This document shows positions 1 through 5,309 of a DNA stretch of 5,309 nucleotides, piece after piece. Positions within the stretch are counted from its first letter, which is position 1, and each line of letters begins with the position of its first letter. The translations under genes were made by a program, and so were the position numbers. The notes beneath the pieces are model-generated. The model made no database searches and had not been told where the DNA came from. It saw only the letters and a list, made by a program, of their open reading frames with translations. The stretch is taken from assembly GCA_024636395.1 (NCBI GenBank), contig JAGXHD010000085.1, positions 1-5,309 on the forward strand, given 5' to 3'. The stretch comes from Sulfitobacter sp. (GTDB lineage: Bacteria > Pseudomonadota > Alphaproteobacteria > Rhodobacterales > Rhodobacteraceae).

Positions 1-1347
1 CCGCTGATGAACAACCACGGCAACTACATCGTGTCGATGGGCAACGTCTGCCGCTGGATGGCAGAGCAGGCGGAAGAATTGGGTGTCGAAGTGTTTCCGG
101 GAATGGCTTGCTCCGAGATCGTCTATGGCGAGAACGGCGAGGTCAAAGGTGTGGTTGCGGGCGAAATGGGCCTTGGCGCGGACGGCAAGCCCGGTCCAAG
201 CTACGAGCCCGGCATGGAGTTGCACGGGAAATACGTGTTCCTCGGCGAGGGTGTGCGCGGGAGCCTCTCCAAGCAGGTGATCGCGAAATACGATTTGGCC
301 AAGGGCAAAGAGCCGCAGAAATATGGCCTTGGTATGAAGGAAATCTGGGAGATCGATCCCGCCAAGCACAAAGAGGGCTCGGTCACGCATACAATGGGCT
401 GGCCTTTGGGAAAGAAAGCTGGCGGCGGATCGTTCATCTATCACCTCGAGAACAATCAGGTGTATGTCGGGTTTGTCGTCCATCTGGGCTATAAAAACCC
501 TCATGTGTTCCCCTACATGGAGTTCCAGAACTTCAAGCATCACCCGATGGTGGAAGAGCTTCTGAAAGGCGGCAAACGCGTGGCCTATGGCGCGCGCGCG
601 ATTACCGAGGGCGGCTACCAGTCGATGCCCAAGATGGTGGCTCCCGGCGTGGCGCTGCTGGGCTGCTCTGTGGGCATGGTCAACGTGCCGCGCATCAAGG
701 GCAATCACAATGCCATGCTGTCAGGCAAGGCCGCTGCAGAAGCCGCCCATGAGGCAATCAAGGCGGGCCGCGCGGGTGATGAGCTGCCCGATTACGAGAC
801 CGAGGTGCGCAAAGGTGCAATCGGAAAAGATCTGTACAAGGTCCGCAACGTCAAGCCGCTTTGGTCGAAGTACGGGCTCTCTGCCTCGCTCGCCATCGGC
901 GGCTTTGATATGTGGTGCAACACGTTGTTCAATTTCTCGCTGCTGGGCACTATGCACCACGGTAAATCAGATGCCGACGCAACAGAACCTGCGGCAAATC
1001 ACAAAGAAATCGACTACCGCAAACCCGATGGCAAGCTAAGCTTTGACCGACTGACCAATGTGGCCTTCTCGTTCACGAATCACGAAGAAAGCCAGCCTGC
1101 GCATCTGACGCTGAAAGATGCGAGCGTGCCGGTCGAAGTGAACCTTGCCAAATACGCCGGGCCCTCAGCACGGTATTGCCCGGCTGCCGTGTACGAATTT
1201 GTTGAGGAAGCGGGCAAGGACACCCGCTTTGTGATCAACTTCCAAAATTGCGTGCACTGCAAGACCTGCGACATCAAGGATCCGAGCCAGAACATCGTCT
1301 GGACTACGCCTCAGGGCGGCGACGGACCCAATTACCCCAACATGTGA
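1..1347 (+). CDS. Electron-transfer flavoprotein:ubiquinone oxidoreductase (ETF-QO), C-terminal part, cut at the left edge
   Basis: ETF-QO is an inner-membrane-associated FAD and 4Fe-4S enzyme that takes electrons from reduced ETF (fatty-acid, amino-acid and methylated-amine oxidation) and reduces ubiquinone. The reading frame is open from base 1 (Pro-Leu, then the Met at 7) to TGA at 1345-1347, giving about 448 residues. The family is roughly 550 residues, so about 100 N-terminal residues, including the first dinucleotide-binding glycine motif, lie outside the window. The Met at 7 is internal, not the start. Visible family signatures are PLMNNHGNYIVS at the edge, the GEGVRGSLSKQ flavin-fold segment, GGYQSMPK, and GCSVGMVNVPRIKGNHNAMLSG in the C-terminal FAD-binding part. 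The C-terminal ferredoxin-like domain carries the four expected cluster cysteines: one in RYCPAA (codon at 1177) and three in CVHCKTC (1249, 1258, 1267), followed by the characteristic DPSQNIVWTTPQGGDGPNYPNM-like ending. No frameshift or missing ligand is seen. A terminator follows directly. Confidence 0.96.
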   Translation, partial: PLMNNHGNYIVSMGNVCRWMAEQAEELGVEVFPGMACSEIVYGENGEVKGVVAGEMGLGADGKPGPSYEPGMELHGKYVFLGEGVRGSLSKQVIAKYDLAKGKEPQKYGLGMKEIWEIDPAKHKEGSVTHTMGWPLGKKAGGGSFIYHLENNQVYVGFVVHLGYKNPHVFPYMEFQNFKHHPMVEELLKGGKRVAYGARAITEGGYQSMPKMVAPGVALLGCSVGMVNVPRIKGNHNAMLSGKAAAEAAHEAIKAGRAGDELPDYETEVRKGAIGKDLYKVRNVKPLWSKYGLSASLAIGGFDMWCNTLFNFSLLGTMHHGKSDADATEPAANHKEIDYRKPDGKLSFDRLTNVAFSFTNHEESQPAHLTLKDASVPVEVNLAKYAGPSARYCPAAVYEFVEEAGKDTRFVINFQNCVHCKTCDIKDPSQNIVWTTPQGGDGPNYPNM

Positions 1348-1372
1348 GCATCGCATCGCGTGCTGAAAATTC

Positions 1373-1410
1373 AAATGCTGCCCTTAAATTTGGGCAGCAT
1401 TTTTCGTTTT
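1373..1410 (+). terminator. Intrinsic (rho-independent) terminator of the ETF-QO gene
   Basis: A perfect 11-bp stem pairs AAATGCTGCCC (1373-1383) with GGGCAGCATTT (1392-1402) around an 8-base TTAAATTT loop. The T-rich tail TTCGTTTT (1403-1410) follows. It lies 26 bases after the ETF-QO stop codon, so it should end that transcript and separate it from the TPR-ispE unit. On the opposite strand the tail is weaker (GAATTTTC), so one-way function is more likely. Confidence 0.9.
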
Positions 1411-1519
1411 GCTATCTTTTTAACATGCGGATGCGCGCGGGACTGCCACCGGGCCCTGATCCCATTGCACGACCACTCAAACCTGATAGCCTTTACTAAA
1501 ATAAGAGAGGTCGGAGACC
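1411..1519 (+). promoter_or_regulatory. Probable promoter and leader region of the TPR-ispE unit (no clear promoter boxes)
   Basis: This stretch lies between a strong terminator and the TPR gene, so a promoter for the downstream pair is expected here by position. The best -35-like element is TTGCAC (1465-1470). A -10 at normal spacing would fall near TAGCCT (1487-1492), which is a poor match. An AT-rich patch, TTTACTAAAATAA, lies at 1492-1504 just before the start codon. The purine-rich GAGAGG (1505-1510), 9 bases before the ATG at 1520, is the likely ribosome binding site. A GGAG at 1513-1516 is probably too close to the ATG to serve. No operator or riboswitch-like fold was recognised. Confidence 0.35.
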
Positions 1520-3244
1520 ATGAGAAATTTCAAGACAACTGTCAGCGCAATCGCACTTGGGCTCGCAGTTTTCGCTGCCGCTCCTGTGCCGGTTTCAGCA
1601 GAATCTCTCGCCGGATCTTATCTGGCCGGGCGCAGTGCTGCGAGCGACTATGATTTCGAGGCAGCAGCGAAGTATTATAGTCTTGCTCTCGCGCGCGCTC
1701 CTGAAAACGTCGAGGTGATGGAGAGTGCCATTCTGGCTTATCTGGCGCTGGGCGATATCGCGCGGGCCGTACCGCTCAGCACTACTATCCTCGAGTCAGG
1801 ATACCGCTCACAGGCGGCGCGGATGGCGCAAACGGCCGGATTGGTTGATGCAGGCGAGTATACGGCGCTTGCGGAGCTCGAGATCGTGGTCGACGGGATA
1901 AGCCAGTGGGTCGACGGGCTCGTCAGAGCCTGGGCGTTGATCGGCGCCGATGATGTGGACGGCGCAATGGCGCAGTTCGATGTCGTCGCCGCCGATGCTG
2001 GCATGGCCGGTGTCGCAAAGTTTCACAAGGCGCTCGCGCTGGCGACGCTCGGGCAGTACGAGGATGCCGAGGCGATGTTTTCCGAGGTCGCTCCGAGCGG
2101 CTCTCTGGGCTCCCGGCGCGCCGTTCTGGCCCATGTCGAGATCCTGTCCCAACTGGGGCGTAATGCCGATGCGGTCCAGATCATCTCCACGACCTTCAAT
2201 GGCGCCACCGATCCTGAACTCGATATTGTAATCGAGCGCCTGAACGCAGGCGAAAAGCTGCCTTTCAGCCATGCCCCGACAGCGCGTGCAGGGCTTGCAG
2301 AGGTTTTCTACACGTTCGCGGCTTTGCTGCGCGCGGAGCAGGCGAATGATTACTATACGCTGCTCTATGCACGCCTTGCGCGACATTTGCGGCCGGATCA
2401 CGTGGATGCGCTGCTGCTGAGTGCCGCGCTGCTGGAGGATCTGGGGCAATACCAGCTCGCGATCCAGGAGTATCGCTCTGTCGATGTGTCTGATCCCGCT
2501 TTTCATGTAGCAGAACTGGGCCGCGCGGCCGCGATGCGGCGGCTGGACAAGCCCGAGCAGGCCATCGAAGTGCTCGAGCAACTGACCCGCAGCCACGGCG
2601 ATATGGCCGTCGTCCATTCCACACTCGGCGATGTGCTGCGCGCGCAGGATCAGGATAAGGCCGCCATCGCCGCCTATACCAAAGCGCTGGATCTTACCGG
2701 TGACGGTGACACCCGCGCGTGGTTTTTGCACTTTTCCCGCGGGATCGCCTTTTCGCAAGACGGCGATAGCGTCGCTGCGGAAGAAGATTTCCGTGCCGCT
2801 CTGGCGATCAACCCCGAGCAGCCGCAGGTGCTCAACTATCTCGGATACTCGTTGGTCGAGGAGCAGAGAAAACTTGATGAGGCCCTCGATATGATCGAGC
2901 GTGCCGTGGCGGCCAGCCCGGACAGCGGCTACATCGTGGATAGTCTCGGTTGGGTCTATTATCGCCTCGGCCGCTATGAGGAAGCGACGGTTCAGATGGA
3001 GCGGGCGGTCGAGCTTGAAGCGGTCGATCCGGTGGTGAACGATCATCTGGGCGATGTGTATTGGGCCGTAGGGCGTAAGCGTGAAGCACAGTTCCAGTGG
3101 AAACGCGCTTTGTCGTTCATTGAATTCGCCACCGCAGAAACTGAAGCGGACCCCGAGCGGATCCGACGCAAGCTTGAAATTGGTCTCGATGCGGTGCTCG
3201 CAGAAGAAGGTGCAGCCCCTTTAAAGGTCGCCAATGGAAACTGA
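1520..3244 (+). CDS. Exported tetratricopeptide-repeat (TPR) protein of unknown function
   Basis: This 574-residue protein begins with a Sec-type signal peptide: basic MRNFK, a hydrophobic segment (about residues 8-22), and a likely cleavage site VSA|ES after residue 27. There is no lipobox cysteine, so a soluble or loosely envelope-bound periplasmic protein is predicted. The mature part is alanine-rich and helical. TPR-like helix pairs occur near residues 32-63 and 165-190. A more regular C-terminal array has units at about 362-395, 400-433, 435-468, 470-503 and 504-537, recognisable by LGxxxxxxGxxxxA patterns such as LGWVYYRLGRYEEA and ALAINPEQ. TPR arrays are protein-binding scaffolds; no catalytic domain is visible. 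The ATG at 1520 is chosen because it gives a complete signal peptide and has GAGAGG upstream. Its last 11 bases overlap ispE, so the two are probably co-transcribed and translationally coupled. I recall the same pairing in other Rhodobacterales, but the protein's partner and role are unknown. Confidence 0.88.
   Translation: MRNFKTTVSAIALGLAVFAAAPVPVSAESLAGSYLAGRSAASDYDFEAAAKYYSLALARAPENVEVMESAILAYLALGDIARAVPLSTTILESGYRSQAARMAQTAGLVDAGEYTALAELEIVVDGISQWVDGLVRAWALIGADDVDGAMAQFDVVAADAGMAGVAKFHKALALATLGQYEDAEAMFSEVAPSGSLGSRRAVLAHVEILSQLGRNADAVQIISTTFNGATDPELDIVIERLNAGEKLPFSHAPTARAGLAEVFYTFAALLRAEQANDYYTLLYARLARHLRPDHVDALLLSAALLEDLGQYQLAIQEYRSVDVSDPAFHVAELGRAAAMRRLDKPEQAIEVLEQLTRSHGDMAVVHSTLGDVLRAQDQDKAAIAAYTKALDLTGDGDTRAWFLHFSRGIAFSQDGDSVAAEEDFRAALAINPEQPQVLNYLGYSLVEEQRKLDEALDMIERAVAASPDSGYIVDSLGWVYYRLGRYEEATVQMERAVELEAVDPVVNDHLGDVYWAVGRKREAQFQWKRALSFIEFATAETEADPERIRRKLEIGLDAVLAEEGAAPLKVANGN
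3223..3228 (+). promoter_or_regulatory. Ribosome binding site of ispE, inside the TPR gene
   Basis: AAAGGT lies 5 bases before the ispE ATG at 3234, within the last codons of the TPR gene. It supports the METEGFAP start for ispE and the 11-base overlap with the upstream stop codon. The arrangement suits termination-reinitiation or coupled translation. Confidence 0.5.
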
Positions 3245-4028
3245 GGGGTTTGCCCCGGCCAAGATCAATCTGACGCTTCACGTGACCGGTCAACGCGGTG
3301 ATGGGTACCATTTACTAGACAGTCTCGTGGTGTTTGCAGATATCGGAGACAACCTTTCGTTTGTCCGGGAGGAGCGCATGCAGATTACGGTGACGGGGGC
3401 TTTCGCGCAGGGGGTTCCCACCGATCGTCGTAATCTGGTGTGGCAGGCAGCAGAGCTTGCCGGATGGACTGGTCATATCAGGCTCGAAAAAAATCTGCCG
3501 CACGGCGCCGGGATTGGCGGCGGCTCGTCGGATGCGGCGGCTGTATTGCGCGCTTTCGGTGGCGCCGCGCGAGCTGCTGAATTGGGTGCGGATGTGCCCG
3601 TATGTCTGGCGACCGTGCCCCAGCGGATGCGCGGGATTGGTGATCTGCTGGACCCGATCAGCGCTCTGCCGCCCCTTGAGGTTGTGCTGGTGAACCCGCG
3701 CGTGAACGTGCCGACCGGTCCGGTTTTTGCTGCATTGGAAACCAAGCAGAATCCGGCGATGCCTGCTGACCTGCCCACCTTCTACGATGCCCGCATGTTC
3801 GGTGACTGGCTGCATGCTCAGCGCAACGATCTGGAGCGGCCTGCGCGCAAGATCGCACCGCAGATAGAGGATGCCCTGTCGGCGCTTGACGATGCAATGC
3901 TAGCGCGGATGTCAGGATCTGGCGCTACCTGTTTCGGGCTCTACTCCGAAGGGGCGGACAAAGCTGCTGTGCGCATTTCGCAGGCGCATCCAGAGTGGTG
4001 GGTGGCCTCGGGCAGGCTGCTTAGTTGA
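3234..4028 (+). CDS. ispE: 4-diphosphocytidyl-2-C-methyl-D-erythritol kinase (IspE)
   Basis: IspE is the cytoplasmic GHMP-family kinase of the MEP pathway. It phosphorylates CDP-methylerythritol at the 2-hydroxyl using ATP, on the route to isopentenyl and dimethylallyl diphosphate. The 264-residue product shows all family marks in order. PAKINLTL (residues 8-15) carries Lys10, which corresponds to the catalytic lysine of the E. coli enzyme. DGYHLLDSL (23-31) contributes to substrate binding. The ATP-binding glycine loop is PHGAGIGGGSSDAAA (89-103). GADVPVC (118-124) carries Asp120, the expected catalytic base. The C-terminal GHMP motif is RMSGSGATCFGL (225-236). NPRVNVPT and RNDLE are also typical. 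It is shorter than the E. coli protein (283 residues as I recall it), mostly through a reduced helix between SSDAAA and GADVP (14 residues here). No frameshift is seen and both active-site residues are present, so it should be functional. It overlaps the TPR gene upstream by 11 bases and the convergent prenyl synthase gene by 8. Confidence 0.96.
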   Translation: METEGFAPAKINLTLHVTGQRGDGYHLLDSLVVFADIGDNLSFVREERMQITVTGAFAQGVPTDRRNLVWQAAELAGWTGHIRLEKNLPHGAGIGGGSSDAAAVLRAFGGAARAAELGADVPVCLATVPQRMRGIGDLLDPISALPPLEVVLVNPRVNVPTGPVFAALETKQNPAMPADLPTFYDARMFGDWLHAQRNDLERPARKIAPQIEDALSALDDAMLARMSGSGATCFGLYSEGADKAAVRISQAHPEWWVASGRLLS

Positions 4029-5016
4029 TCCGCTCGACCACGTAATCGGCCAGATCGACCAGCATCTCCTTGATCTCATGTGCGGGCAGGGGCGCGAGTG
4101 CCGCTTTGGCCTTCTCGCTCCACATCAGCGCATCGGCCTTCGTGGCCTCCAGCGTGCCGTGTTGCCACATGAGGGTGAGAGCGTGATCCAGATCACCCTC
4201 TTCCTGCTTTCCGCGCTCGATGGTGCGGACCCAGAAGGCGCGCTCTTGCGCATCGGCGCGGGCCACGGCCTTGATCACCGGCAGGGTCAGCTTGCGCTCG
4301 CGGAAATCATCACCGATGTTTTTGCCAGTCGCGCCACTGCCTTGATAATCAAGCAGATCATCGACAATCTGGAAAGCGATCCCCAGCGCATCGCCGTAAT
4401 CGAAGAGCGCGCGAACGTGATCTTCGGGGGCATCGGCGATCACCCCGCCTACTTCGGTCGCCGCAGAGAAGAGGGCGGCGGTCTTCCCGCGCACGACCTG
4501 GAAATACACAGCCTCGTCGGTGGCGAGGTTTTGCGCGGCGGTGAGCTGGAGAACTTCGCCTTCCGCAATCGTCGCGGCGGCGTTGGACAGGATCCTCATC
4601 ACCCGCATTGAGCCTGGCTCGGTCATCAGCTGGAAGCTGCGGGCAAACAGGTAATCCCCGACCAGTACCGAGGATTGGTTGTCCCACAAAAGATTCGCCG
4701 TAGGCCGACCGCGCCGCTGGGCGCTCTCGTCGACCACATCGTCATGCAGCAGCGTGGCCGTATGAATAAACTCGACCGTGGTGGCTAGATGGACGTGATA
4801 CGGGCCGTCGTAGCCGCACAGGCGGGCCGCTGCCAGCGTCAGCATGGGGCGCAACCGCTTGCCGCCCGCCTCTACCAGATGCGCGGTGACTTCGGGAATG
4901 CGCGGCGCGTGCTCCGACGACATCCGCTCGCGGATCAGCAGGCTCACGGCATCCATGTCATCCTTCAGGATGGCAGCAAGACGGTCATGGGGTTTCCGGC
5001 TCATTAGGGTGCTCAC
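4021..5016 (-). CDS. ispB: Long-chain polyprenyl diphosphate synthase (probably decaprenyl/octaprenyl, for ubiquinone)
   Basis: This trans-isoprenyl diphosphate synthase adds isopentenyl units to an allylic primer to build the side chain of ubiquinone. The 331 residues match the usual length of the IspB family. Visible motifs are GGKRLRP (51-57) for isopentenyl diphosphate binding, the first Asp-rich motif DDVVD (92-96) followed by RRGRPTAN (101-108), GKT (177-179), the second Asp-rich motif DDLLD (219-223) and GDDFRERK (235-242). The fifth residue before the first motif is Ala87, a small residue; in this family small residues there go with long products, and E. coli IspB shares the FIHTATLLHDD context. 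That argues against a farnesyl or geranylgeranyl synthase. Decaprenyl is likely if the host is a Rhodobacterales making Q10, but chain length cannot be read directly. Translation may start at GTG (5016) or at ATG (5004, giving MSRKPHD). It is convergent with ispE and divergent from the DUF2007 gene. Confidence 0.95.
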   Translation of the reverse strand: MSTLMSRKPHDRLAAILKDDMDAVSLLIRERMSSEHAPRIPEVTAHLVEAGGKRLRPMLTLAAARLCGYDGPYHVHLATTVEFIHTATLLHDDVVDESAQRRGRPTANLLWDNQSSVLVGDYLFARSFQLMTEPGSMRVMRILSNAAATIAEGEVLQLTAAQNLATDEAVYFQVVRGKTAALFSAATEVGGVIADAPEDHVRALFDYGDALGIAFQIVDDLLDYQGSGATGKNIGDDFRERKLTLPVIKAVARADAQERAFWVRTIERGKQEEGDLDHALTLMWQHGTLEATKADALMWSEKAKAALAPLPAHEIKEMLVDLADYVVERIN

Positions 5017-5035
5017 TTTTCGCGCATCCCACCGC

Positions 5036-5064
5036 TCGACAAAAGCGTGGGGGGCATATTACAT
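5036..5064 (+). promoter_or_regulatory. Possible sigma-70-type promoter for the DUF2007 gene, perhaps giving a leaderless mRNA
   Basis: TCGACA (5036-5041) matches the -35 consensus at five of six positions. Seventeen bases later comes TTACAT (5059-5064); TATTAC (5057-5062, spacing 15) is an alternative -10. Transcription from the first pair would begin around 5071-5072, on or next to the ATG at 5072. No good ribosome binding site lies in the normal window before that ATG. The 55-base divergent spacer must also hold the promoter of the prenyl synthase gene, unless that promoter lies inside the DUF2007 gene; I could not identify convincing boxes for it. Confidence 0.3.
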
Positions 5065-5071
5065 CACGGAC

Positions 5072-5287
5072 ATGAAAGAACTTTTGCGCAGCTCCGATCC
5101 CACGATCATCGCCTTTGCCACAGCTCTGTTGCAGGGCGAGGATATAGACTGCTTCTCGGTGGACGTAAATATGAGCATCCTCGAAGGTGGCATAGGGATT
5201 TTCCCGCGCCGCCTCATGGTCCGGTCGGACGATCTCGATGCCGCGCGGCTTGTGATGCGCGATAACGAGATCGATCTGGGATTTTGA
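5072..5287 (+). CDS. Small DUF2007-family protein (putative signal-transducing protein)
   Basis: A 71-residue protein without signal peptide or membrane segment, predicted cytoplasmic. The sequence, with MKELLRSSDPTIIAFATALL, then GEDIDCFSVD, GGIGIFPRRLMV and an acidic DDLDAARLVMRDN stretch, fits the DUF2007 family (PF09413). Members are small single-domain alpha/beta proteins proposed to act in signalling, with no established biochemical role. The pattern fits an N-terminal helix that scans substrates or partners (DPTIIAFATALLQG), a strand with a Cys (residue 27), and a helix after R(S)DD. The ATG at 5072 is chosen because family members begin with this MKELL-type segment. The frame stays open upstream to before 4844, but that part lies antisense to the prenyl synthase gene. 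No clear ribosome binding site precedes the ATG. Its TGA overlaps the probable TTG start of the next gene, suggesting an operon with it. Confidence 0.8.
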   Translation: MKELLRSSDPTIIAFATALLQGEDIDCFSVDVNMSILEGGIGIFPRRLMVRSDDLDAARLVMRDNEIDLGF

Positions 5288-5309
5288 GTGAGAGCGATCT
5301 GACGCAGGA
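5284..5309 (+). CDS. Start of a further gene, probably a TrmN6-like (COG4123) tRNA methyltransferase, cut at the right edge
   Basis: A frame beginning with TTG at 5284 encodes L/M-SESDLTQD and is open to the end of the window. It overlaps the DUF2007 stop in a TTGA arrangement (4 bases). Upstream, the same frame is closed by TAA at 5263-5265 and contains no ATG or GTG after that stop, so TTG is the only ordinary start available unless translation begins beyond the window. The (E)xDLTxD opening resembles, from memory, the N-terminus of alphaproteobacterial tRNA1(Val) adenine-N6-methyltransferase-like proteins, which continue with AFLGGRL. I also recall this gene following DUF2007 in Rhodobacterales. 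Only eight codons after the start are visible, so the identification rests mainly on context. Confidence 0.45.

Noticed and set aside
1808..3046. Long open frame (412 codons) on the minus strand opposite the TPR gene
   Set aside because: It runs fully antisense to a gene with a signal peptide and clear TPR repeats. Its translation is rich in Arg, His and Ile with no recognisable domain, as expected for a shadow frame in GC-rich DNA. Long antisense frames are common when the sense gene rarely uses the codons that would place stops there.
3315..3815. Minus-strand open frames of 166 and 101 codons opposite ispE
   Set aside because: The opposite strand encodes all GHMP-kinase motifs in order, and these frames show no domain.
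4029..4060. Search for a terminator after ispE or after the prenyl synthase gene
   Set aside because: The genes overlap and no GC-rich hairpin followed by a T-run is seen on either strand at the junction.
4078..4611. 177-codon open frame on the + strand within the prenyl synthase gene
   Set aside because: It is antisense to the DDxxD-containing synthase and has no recognisable domain or plausible ribosome binding site. It is best explained as a shadow.
4844..5071. Upstream extension of the DUF2007 reading frame
   Set aside because: The extra 76 residues are antisense to the N-terminus of the prenyl synthase and low-complexity Arg/Ser-rich. They do not belong to DUF2007 proteins, which start at the MKELL-type segment.
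1..5309. Mobile elements, CRISPR arrays, tRNA or rRNA genes, and direct repeats suggesting insertion
   Set aside because: No transposase, integrase, regular short repeats with spacers, tRNA-like ends or terminal inverted repeats were seen. Nearly all bases are explained by housekeeping-type genes of similar composition.

Overview
The window looks like ordinary chromosomal DNA from an alphaproteobacterium, most likely a member of the Rhodobacterales (roseobacter/Rhodobacter type). The basis is GC-rich coding sequence, protein sequences that read like that group's versions of electron-transfer flavoprotein:ubiquinone oxidoreductase (ETF-QO), IspE, polyprenyl diphosphate synthase and DUF2007, and a gene order I recall from such genomes. 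No database search was possible, so the taxonomic placement is an inference.

Layout, left to right. Positions 1-1347 (+) hold the C-terminal part of ETF-QO, cut by the window edge and followed by a strong intrinsic terminator (1373-1410). A 172-base intergenic stretch (1348-1519) leads to a two-gene unit on the + strand. The first gene is an exported tetratricopeptide-repeat (TPR) protein (1520-3244). It overlaps by 11 bases the second, ispE (3234-4028), a kinase of the non-mevalonate (MEP) isoprenoid pathway. ispE meets a polyprenyl diphosphate synthase gene (4021-5016, - strand) tail to tail, with an 8-base overlap. A 55-base divergent spacer (5017-5071) separates that gene from a small DUF2007 protein gene (5072-5287, +). 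The DUF2007 stop codon overlaps a probable TTG start of one more gene that runs off the window. Its first residues resemble the start of a COG4123-type (TrmN6-like) tRNA methyltransferase.

Functionally, several genes converge on ubiquinone. IspE helps make isopentenyl diphosphate, the prenyl synthase polymerises it into the long isoprenoid tail used for ubiquinone, and ETF-QO passes electrons from flavoprotein dehydrogenases into the ubiquinone pool. The TPR protein is predicted to be periplasmic and has no known function. Its tight coupling to ispE is the most open question here.

I found no mobile element, CRISPR array, tRNA, rRNA or signs of horizontal transfer, and no convincing evidence of a new biological system. 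The findings are modest: gene overlaps, a possible leaderless transcript, a compact IspE and start-codon ambiguities.
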